The translations under genes and the position numbers were made by a program. The notes beneath the pieces were generated by a model, which saw only the letters and a list, made by a program, of their open reading frames with translations, had not been told where the DNA came from and searched no databases. Below are positions 40,721-46,020 of a stretch of 46,020 nucleotides of DNA, one piece after another. Positions within the stretch are counted from its first letter, which is position 1; every line of letters starts with the position of its first letter. Origin of the DNA: Syntrophobacter sp. SbD2 (GTDB lineage Bacteria > Desulfobacterota > Binatia > UBA9968); NCBI GenBank assembly GCA_945889495.1, contig CAMDBU010000024.1, positions 1 to 46,020 of the forward strand, in the 5' to 3' direction.

Positions 40721-42247
40721 TTGGCTCATCAAGACCGTCTCAACATCGCCGTGTTCATCGACTTCGACAACATCGAGATTGGCGTCAAAACCACGCTTGG
40801 TGAGAATTTCGACGTCGGTGCCATCCTCGACGCATTGAAAGAGCGTGGCGAGGTGGTCACCAAGATCGCCTACGCCGACTGGACGCGCGCGGGCGAGTAC
40901 AGCCGCCACCTCACTCAACACGCCATCCGCCTGGTGCAGCGCAACTTGACGCCTGGCGGCGACAAGAACGGCGCCGACATCAACCTGGCCCTCGATGCGC
41001 TGGAAATGGCCTTCACCCACCCGCATATCAACGCCTACGTGATCGTCGGCGGCGACAGCGACTTCCTGTCGCTGGTCGAGAAGCTCAAGCAATACGACAA
41101 GAAGGTGTTCGTCGTCGGCGGCCGGGCGTTCACCAGCGTCATCCTGCAGCGCAACTGCCATGAGTTCATCGCCTATGAGAACCTAACCGGGCGACACCGC
41201 TCGGCCGCCAAAACCGGCCGCCCGGTAACTCCCGCCGCTTCCGCGCCAGTCGCGCAGGCGTTTCCCGTGGTGGAACGCGCGCTGAAGCTCCTGTCCGAGC
41301 GGGAAGTGTCGCCGCAGATCGGCCTGCTCAAGAGCACGCTTCTCCAGCTCGACTCGACCTTCTCCGAGCGGACCTATGGCGCGTCGTCATTCCTCGATTT
41401 CGTCGAGAAGCTGGCACAATCGGGGCTCGTGCAGCTCAAGCACTCCGGTCGAAGCGTCTTGGTCGAGCTAAACGAGGAGTTCGAGGAGAGTCCGTCTTCG
41501 ACTGCTGTAGCGGCGAGCCGGCCCGTCGCCGTCGCAGAGCCCTTCGACGAGGGTCGCGCCACTGCGCCCGAGACCGAGCCGCAGGCGGTGATGGCCGAGG
41601 CCGTTCAGGCACCCGAGCTCGCGCCGATCGAGGCACCAGTGGTGCCGAAGGGCGATCAGGCTGACGGGGTGCGCCTGGTAGGCCAGATCTTGACCGCTGC
41701 CACGGCGGCACGGTGGCCGATGTACCTGCGCAACGTCAAGCAGCTTCTACGAGCCGCCGAGGGCGGCTTCGATGAGCGCCGATATGGGTTCATGGGGCTG
41801 ATCGATCTGCTGCGCGCCTGTCAGCGCGAGGGGCTGGTGCGACTCGAGCGGGATCGTCGAGGCGGCCTGCGCGTGCTCAAGGGGCCGGCGTTGCAGCAAA
41901 ACGGCCAGGCACCCGCGAGCGTCTCGTCCCCAAAAGCGCTAGACGTGGAAGATGGGATGGATGGCGAACCGATAGATACCCAGGATACCCAACCCATCGA
42001 GGCGGCGAACCGTTCAGGGCTCGAGGAACAGGTCGAGGAAGATCGGTTCAATGTCGAGCCGACACCGACCGACACGACGGCCGAACACCTCGGTAACGCC
42101 AAGCCGAAACCAACGCGCGGCCGTGGCGCGGCAGCTGCACCAGCTCGTACCCCGCGCAAGCCGGCGTCGAAGAAGTCCGCGCCGCGTGGGTCCGCGCAGT
42201 CGAGGAAGCCGGCCCGATCCAAGGCCCCTGGCAAGAACGAGAACTGA
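40721..42247 (+). CDS. NYN (LabA-like) nuclease domain protein with two OST-HTH/LOTUS domains
   Basis: A 508-residue protein. Residues 7-150 form a NYN (PIN-like) nuclease: NIAVFIDFDNIEIGVK with Asp14 and Asp16, GGDKNGADINLALDALEM and YVIVGGDSDFLSLVEKLK supply the acidic metal-binding residues. Two OST-HTH/LOTUS modules follow, at about 178-250 (ERALKLLSEREVSPQIGLLK) and 310-385 (LVGQILTAATAARWPMYLRN). The last 100 residues are disordered and end in a Lys/Arg/Ala-rich tail likely to bind RNA. It probably cleaves or processes RNA in the cytoplasm. The start is TTG, supported by AAGGAAA seven bases before it; no ATG fits the fold. Confidence 0.88.
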   Translation: MAHQDRLNIAVFIDFDNIEIGVKTTLGENFDVGAILDALKERGEVVTKIAYADWTRAGEYSRHLTQHAIRLVQRNLTPGGDKNGADINLALDALEMAFTHPHINAYVIVGGDSDFLSLVEKLKQYDKKVFVVGGRAFTSVILQRNCHEFIAYENLTGRHRSAAKTGRPVTPAASAPVAQAFPVVERALKLLSEREVSPQIGLLKSTLLQLDSTFSERTYGASSFLDFVEKLAQSGLVQLKHSGRSVLVELNEEFEESPSSTAVAASRPVAVAEPFDEGRATAPETEPQAVMAEAVQAPELAPIEAPVVPKGDQADGVRLVGQILTAATAARWPMYLRNVKQLLRAAEGGFDERRYGFMGLIDLLRACQREGLVRLERDRRGGLRVLKGPALQQNGQAPASVSSPKALDVEDGMDGEPIDTQDTQPIEAANRSGLEEQVEEDRFNVEPTPTDTTAEHLGNAKPKPTRGRGAAAAPARTPRKPASKKSAPRGSAQSRKPARSKAPGKNEN

Positions 42248-42713
42248 CGCACCCAGTTTCGGTGCGGCGATCGGTCCTGTTTCAAGCGTAGCGCGTAGTA
42301 CCGTCGCTACCAACAGACTGCGTCGCAATTCCGTTTATGGTTCGAGAACCGCACCACGAACGGTATTGCTGCTCAGCGAAATCAACCTGGCATTTCGCGA
42401 TCGGGGTATGAACCCCGCTCGCGACCAAAGGGGATGCTCGCCCCCTTTGGAAACCCCATTTAGTTGTGCCCGCCGCAAGCAGCGGGGAATATTAGATTCA
42501 AGCAGTTTCCCGTTCGTCCTGAGGCCCTCGAAGGGCGAACGTCCGATGGCGACACAATCTACAGGCAAGGGTGGCCGGAAGGACGAAGCGGCACAGCGTT
42601 AAAATGGGAATTCCGCGCGACCGGAATACTCTTCATCTCACAGGGTTGGTCGCAGAACGTCGTCTGCACGAACTAGAGTCAAGCCAAAGCAAATTAAACT
42701 TGCCGAACCTAAA
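42248..42713. other. Intergenic stretch with short palindromes between convergent genes
   Basis: No gene seen. Palindromic words include CGTTCGTCCTGAGGCCCTCG followed by AAGGGCGAACG (about 42510-42541), again of the dispersed repeat style. GGTATGAACCCCGCTCGCGA and AAAGGGGATGCTCGCCCCCT are also self-complementary in part. One or more may serve as terminators for the two convergent genes. Confidence 0.4.
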
Positions 42714-44486
42714 TTACTCGGAATACCGGCCGTAAAGATCGTCGATCTCGCGTTTCACCTGGCTGATCTTCACCGACAGCTCGCGCATCTGGGCTAGGTT
42801 ATTGCGGTTGGCTTCGAGAATCAGTTGCTCGTTGTATTTCTTCAAAGCGTTTTCGTTCTTGATGATATCGGCTTCGAGTTTTTCGATGCGCGCTTTTTCC
42901 CGGCGCTCGGCTTTGGCCTGTTCTTTTTTTTCGTCGCGGCCATTGCGCGTCGTCGGTTTTTTCTGGGCGCCGTTGGCTTTGGCGTTACCCTTGCCCGGCT
43001 CTTCGTCGTCCCAACCGATCTTTTCTAAGAACTCGTCGTAGCCGGCGTCGATGACGTCGGCCTTGCCGTGCTGGAAGACGATCAACTTGGTCGCCAAGGC
43101 GCGCAGCAGCCCCTCGTTATGAGTGACGATCAGCAAGGCGCCGGGAAAGTTTTCCAAACTGTCGATCAAGGCGTCGATGGACTCCATGTCGAGATGGTTG
43201 TTGGGTTCGTCGAGTAGCAGCAGGTTGGACGGATGGGCGAGAATTTTTCCCAGGAGAGTCCGGCTCTTTTCGCCGCCGGACAGCACCGTGACTTTTTTCA
43301 GCGCCATGTCGCCGCTGAACATCATGGTGCCGCAGATGTTGCGCACCTGGGTGCGAGTCAAGGCGCCGTTGGCATTTTGAATTTCCTGTTCGACGGTCAG
43401 TTTGGCATCGAGCCGTTGAATGTTGGTCTGGCCGAAGTAGCCGATGCGCATGTCGGGATGGGTTTTGATCTCGCCGGTGACCGGCGTGAGACCGCCGGCC
43501 AGGACGTTTAGCAGCGTCGACTTGCCTTTGCCGTTGTTACCGATGACGCCGATGCGGTCGCGGGCATTGATCGCCAGATCGATGTCTGTGAATAGGATAT
43601 TGTCGGCGCTGTAGCCAAACGAGATATCGCGCGCTTCGAGCAAAGTCTTGGCCGCGAAGGTTGCATGACGAAACTCGAAGTCCAGGGAGTCGATCTCGGC
43701 CAAGTCGTCCAACTTGGGCAGCCGTTCGAGCATCTTGATGCGCGACTGGACCATCTTGGCTTTCGACGCCTGGGCACGGAAGCGCGTGATAAACGCCTCG
43801 GCATGGGCGCGCTTCTTGTCTTCGTTGGCGCGGGTCTTCTCGTGGATCTCGTCTTCGAGGACGAGCTGGGCGTAGGCCTTGGCGGTGCCGCCTTCGAATT
43901 TGCGAATTTTTTGCCGATGAATTACCGCCGTATGGGTGGTCACGCTATCCATGAAGTCGCGATCATGGGAGATGATGATTAGCTCGCCTTTGAAGTTGGA
44001 CAGAAACCGCGAGATCCAGCGCACCGAGGTGATATCCAAATAGTTGGTCGGCTCGTCGAGAAGAAGCAAGTTGGGATCGGACAGCAACAGCTTGGCGAGA
44101 TTGATGCGAATCTGAAAACCGCCGGAAAATTCGCTCGGCGCGCGCTGGAAATCGGTCTCGGTAAAACCCAAGCCGGACAAGATCGCTTCGGCCTTGTAGA
44201 TCGAGTGGGCTTCTTCTTCCGGCAGGCCTAGCGCCGCCTCTTCCAAGATCGTCGGCTGGTGGAATTGCAAATGTTGTTCGAGATGGCCGATGCGATAGTT
44301 GCGCGGGATGACGATGTCGCCGGAGTCCCACTCTTCTTGGCCGAGTATCAGCTTGAACAGCGTCGACTTGCCATGGCCGTTGCGGCCCACTAACCCCAGG
44401 CGGTCGCCGGCGTTCATCTGAAAGGTGACTTCGGAAAACAGCTCGCGGTCGAAATAGGACTTGGTCAGTTGATTGATCTTGATCAC
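42714..44486 (-). CDS. ABC-F family ATPase (Uup/EttA-like, ribosome-associated)
   Basis: A 590-residue soluble protein with two ABC domains and no membrane part. Domain 1: Walker A GLVGRNGHGKST (near residue 34-42), signature SEFSGGFQIRINLA (near 120), Walker B LLLLDEPTNYLD (near 145). An interdomain linker rich in Lys/Arg helices follows (about 200-270). Domain 2: GVIGNNGKGKST, LSGGEKSRTLLG and LLLLDEPNNHLD. A C-terminal coiled coil (KAERREKARIEKLEADIIKN and on) resembles the Uup C-terminal domain. ABC-F proteins act on ribosomes to resolve stalled translation or confer antibiotic tolerance. The start is GTG without a visible Shine-Dalgarno sequence, but the N-terminus fits the family exactly. 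Confidence 0.92.
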   Translation of the reverse strand: MIKINQLTKSYFDRELFSEVTFQMNAGDRLGLVGRNGHGKSTLFKLILGQEEWDSGDIVIPRNYRIGHLEQHLQFHQPTILEEAALGLPEEEAHSIYKAEAILSGLGFTETDFQRAPSEFSGGFQIRINLAKLLLSDPNLLLLDEPTNYLDITSVRWISRFLSNFKGELIIISHDRDFMDSVTTHTAVIHRQKIRKFEGGTAKAYAQLVLEDEIHEKTRANEDKKRAHAEAFITRFRAQASKAKMVQSRIKMLERLPKLDDLAEIDSLDFEFRHATFAAKTLLEARDISFGYSADNILFTDIDLAINARDRIGVIGNNGKGKSTLLNVLAGGLTPVTGEIKTHPDMRIGYFGQTNIQRLDAKLTVEQEIQNANGALTRTQVRNICGTMMFSGDMALKKVTVLSGGEKSRTLLGKILAHPSNLLLLDEPNNHLDMESIDALIDSLENFPGALLIVTHNEGLLRALATKLIVFQHGKADVIDAGYDEFLEKIGWDDEEPGKGNAKANGAQKKPTTRNGRDEKKEQAKAERREKARIEKLEADIIKNENALKKYNEQLILEANRNNLAQMRELSVKISQVKREIDDLYGRYSE

Positions 44487-44655
44487 GAGGGAATTTTTTA
44501 GAGGAGATTTTTGCCGTAATCAAGCGGCCCGTCAGGCAAACCGGCGGGGATTGATTAGCGGCGGGGTCAAGCCCCTAACGATTTCGACCGGAAGTTAGCG
44601 AAACGGCAATAACTTCGCGATTTGCGCGATACTTTTAGGCGAAGACACACAACCC

Positions 44656-44695
44656 GGCTAGATGAGCCCGTAGTTTCCCGCGAGCCCATCTAGCC
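44656..44695. terminator. Hairpin with 12-base arms between the ABC-F gene and the small gene
   Basis: GGCTAGATGAGC at 44656-44667 pairs with GCCCATCTAGCC at 44684-44695 with one mismatch. No T-tract follows in either direction. It lies downstream of the 122-residue gene and upstream of the ABC-F gene, so it could be a weak terminator or an attenuator. Confidence 0.45.
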
Positions 44696-44734
44696 AATTG
44701 CGTCTAGGACCGATTGCAAGTTGGCGAAACGAAG

Positions 44735-45103
44735 TTACCTGCGGCCCTGCGGGCGGCGGTAGAAAAATGACGACTTGCCGTCTTCATTGCCGGTGCCCGA
44801 CTTCTTCAACATCCTGGCGATCTGTCGGCCCATGACATCAACGACATAGTTCGACAACAGATGGTCGCGCACGCTTTTGATTTTCTGCCGAATGTTGTTG
44901 CGACGGGTATCGTCAATCACCGCGCGGCGCAGGTCATCGGTGCGGATCGACACCAAACCTTCGCGGCCGCGGGTGGCCAGGCGCAGGGAGAATTTACCTT
45001 CTTGGGTCGGATCGACCAAGCTGTATTCGAGTTTCTTATCGATGCTGCGAATGATCGTGCGCAGTAAGTTGGCGCTTTGTTTTACCGATTCATTTTCGGC
45101 CAT
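44735..45103 (-). CDS. Uncharacterised 122-residue basic protein
   Basis: I do not recognise the family. The protein has an N-terminal helix (VKQSANLLRTIIRSIDKKLE), a beta-like middle (GKFSLRLATRGREGLVSIRT), a helical region (RRNNIRQKIKSVRDHLLSNY) and a basic, probably disordered end (SSFFYRRPQGRR). The ATG at 45101-45103 is fixed by AGGAGG a few bases upstream, and the longer frame upstream has no features. The net positive charge and an RRM gene next door on the same strand suggest an RNA-related role, which is inference. The terminator at 45271-45305 separates it from the RRM gene. Confidence 0.72.
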   Translation of the reverse strand: MAENESVKQSANLLRTIIRSIDKKLEYSLVDPTQEGKFSLRLATRGREGLVSIRTDDLRRAVIDDTRRNNIRQKIKSVRDHLLSNYVVDVMGRQIARMLKKSGTGNEDGKSSFFYRRPQGRR

Positions 45104-45270
45104 GGAGCCTCCTGGGTTTGCGGCAAATTGACAGGCGATCGAGGTTGCCGTCGATCTTGATCGCCGGAAGAATGAGTTACGTGAGAATGGCTGGGAGCGC
45201 CGTTGGGTCAGAACGACTACCCCGCCCTGGGCGCATATGGCCCAGGCGAGTCGGTGGTTCTTCACGTAAC

Positions 45271-45305
45271 AAAAAAACGGGGCAACCCGACCAGTTGCCC
45301 CCGTT
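45271..45305 (-). terminator. Rho-independent terminator of the RRM gene
   Basis: On the minus strand ACGGGGGCAAC-TGGTCGGG-TTGCCCCGT is followed by a run of seven T. The strong stem and T-tract stand 19 bases after the RRM stop codon. A textbook intrinsic terminator. Confidence 0.88.
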
Positions 45306-45323
45306 TAGCAATTTAAGGAAGTG

Positions 45324-45644
45324 CTACCAGCGATTGCGACCGCCGCCGCCATCCCGCGAACCACCACCGCCACCGCCGCCGCCGCCATCGCGACGCGCCA
45401 TCGGCTTGGCTTCATTGACGGTCAAGGTGCGGCCGTCGAGCTGTGTACCATTGAGGGATTCGATAGCTTTTTGCGCTTCGCCACTGGAGCTCATCTCGAC
45501 AAAGCCGAAACCGCGCGATTGGCCGGTGAACTTGTCGGAAATGACGTTGGCCGATTCCACCGTGCCATGCGCGGCGAAAAGATCTTGCAACTTGCCTTCG
45601 GTCACCGAGTAAGGCAGACCGCCGACGTATAATTTAGTACCCAT
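45324..45644 (-). CDS. RRM-domain RNA-binding protein with glycine-rich tail
   Basis: A 106-residue protein. One RNA recognition motif spans residues 3-80, with RNP2 KLYVGGLP (4-11) and RNP1 RGFGFVEM (44-51). Both carry the aromatic residues that stack on RNA bases. The tail (about 86-106) is a run of Gly interrupted by Arg and Asp. This is the bacterial/cyanobacterial Rbp type, often induced by cold and acting as an RNA chaperone. GGAGGAG precedes the ATG. A strong terminator follows, so it is monocistronic. Confidence 0.93.
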   Translation of the reverse strand: MGTKLYVGGLPYSVTEGKLQDLFAAHGTVESANVISDKFTGQSRGFGFVEMSSSGEAQKAIESLNGTQLDGRTLTVNEAKPMARRDGGGGGGGGGSRDGGGGRNRW

Positions 45645-45885
45645 GTTCTCCTCCTAAGAGAATTTGCTGTCTTTGACCCTGAGAATCAGACGCCAAAGGG
45701 CAGAACATGGGCGACCGACAACTGAAACCACGCTCTGGTCGGAACATCCTTTAGTGATCGTTCGCAAGAAGATAGACGGATTAGAGGCCTTGGAGGTTGG
45801 CACTGTCCTCATTCAGAAGGCCCATTACTGAACTTGGTGCATCAACCCTACGTGGTAAGGGTGATGGTGTCAATGTTGTAGCAAA

Positions 45886-45928
45886 GTGAATCTGTCAGGG
45901 TCTAACGGCAACGTGAATATGTCAGGGT
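45886..45928 (+). repeat. Direct repeats gtgaatmtgtcagggt at the probable left end of an insertion sequence
   Basis: GTGAATCTGTCAGGGT (45886-45901) and GTGAATATGTCAGGGT (45913-45928) differ at one base and stand just before the start of a transposase-like gene. They may be transposase-binding repeats inside an IS end. Confidence 0.55.
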
Positions 45929-45934
45929 GGAAGG

Positions 45935-46020
45935 ATGACAACCCTGACGATGAGAGACGAGAAACGACTAGACATCATACAACGATCGTTACGTAATGAG
46001 CTGACGATGGTGGAAGCCGC
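45935..46020 (+). mobile_element. 5' end of a transposase gene (ISNCY/IS1202- or IS481-like), cut by the window edge
   Basis: An ATG at 45935 starts MTTLTMRDEKRLDIIQR, then SLRNELTMVEA and the frame runs off the right edge. The 'm..r...rl.ii......lt..eAa' pattern is the N-terminal HTH lead of transposases with a helix-turn-helix plus DDE integrase core. Only 28 codons are seen, so the IS family is not certain. The direct repeats just upstream support an IS left end. Confidence 0.6.

Noticed and set aside
45760-45834. Plus-strand fragment reading VIVRKKIDGLEALE then VGTVLIQKAHY
   Set aside because: It looks protein-like but is only about 25 codons, has no start context, and I cannot assign it; possibly a remnant but unsupported.
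1-46020. CRISPR arrays, tRNA, rRNA or riboswitches
   Set aside because: I looked for regularly spaced repeats, T-loop/acceptor patterns and known leader motifs and found none that I could support.

Overview
The window is about 46 kb of a GC-rich bacterial chromosome. Three features suggest an uncultured soil or sediment lineage of the Binatia/Rokubacteria/Tectomicrobia kind: many solute-binding proteins without transporters, ACMSD-type amidohydrolases beside LLM flavin oxidoreductases, MmgE/PrpD and short MetE-like proteins, and short palindromic repeats in many gaps. That placement is inference from gene content. There is no rRNA, recognisable tRNA or phylogenetic marker to settle it.

Layout. 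0.25-16.9 kb is a catabolic/uptake region: an amidohydrolase, GST, class II aldolase, two-domain VOC protein, SagB-type double nitroreductase, a small nitroreductase and a MetE-like protein, interleaved with seven solute-binding proteins (an eighth lies at 23.5 kb). No permease or ATPase accompanies any of them. One, a TctC/Bug-type gene, carries an in-frame TAG. 17.1-19.3 kb is a compact, visibly AT-rich three-gene operon ending in a PIN-like nuclease, the best candidate here for an undescribed defence or toxin system. 19.4-21.4 kb holds a cupin gene and an MmgE/PrpD gene, with a decayed copy of the MmgE/PrpD 3' end on the far side of the cupin gene. 21.5-23.1 kb is a Fic protein with an N-terminal winged-helix-like region, preceded by an array of repeated TTAATTGCGCATA-like motifs.

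24.6-31 kb contains another AT-rich orphan gene flanked by copies of a previously unlisted 54-55 aa small gene (two intact copies and one truncated). It also holds a second amidohydrolase, a YdeI/OmdA remnant, an alpha/beta hydrolase plus LLM oxidoreductase pair, and a sterol-desaturase-type membrane protein. 31.7-32.3 kb is a VapBC pair in which the antitoxin is intact and the toxin is ruined. 32.5-38.7 kb carries an exported MBL-fold protein with altered metal ligands, two MFS transporters, a bicupin dioxygenase-like protein and a second MetE-like protein. 39.1-40.4 kb is an AT-richer gene with a HEPN-type R-N-x3-H motif. 40.7-45.7 kb is more housekeeping-like: a NYN plus two OST-HTH domain protein, an ABC-F ATPase, a small conserved-looking protein and a glycine-tailed RRM protein with a clear terminator. 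The window ends at the left part of a probable insertion sequence.

How it fits together. The metabolic genes look like a loose set for aromatic or organic-acid breakdown fed by periplasmic binding proteins. AT-rich defence-like genes, toxin-antitoxin relics, REP-like hairpins and gene remnants have accumulated between them, which marks the intergenic spaces as sites of turnover.
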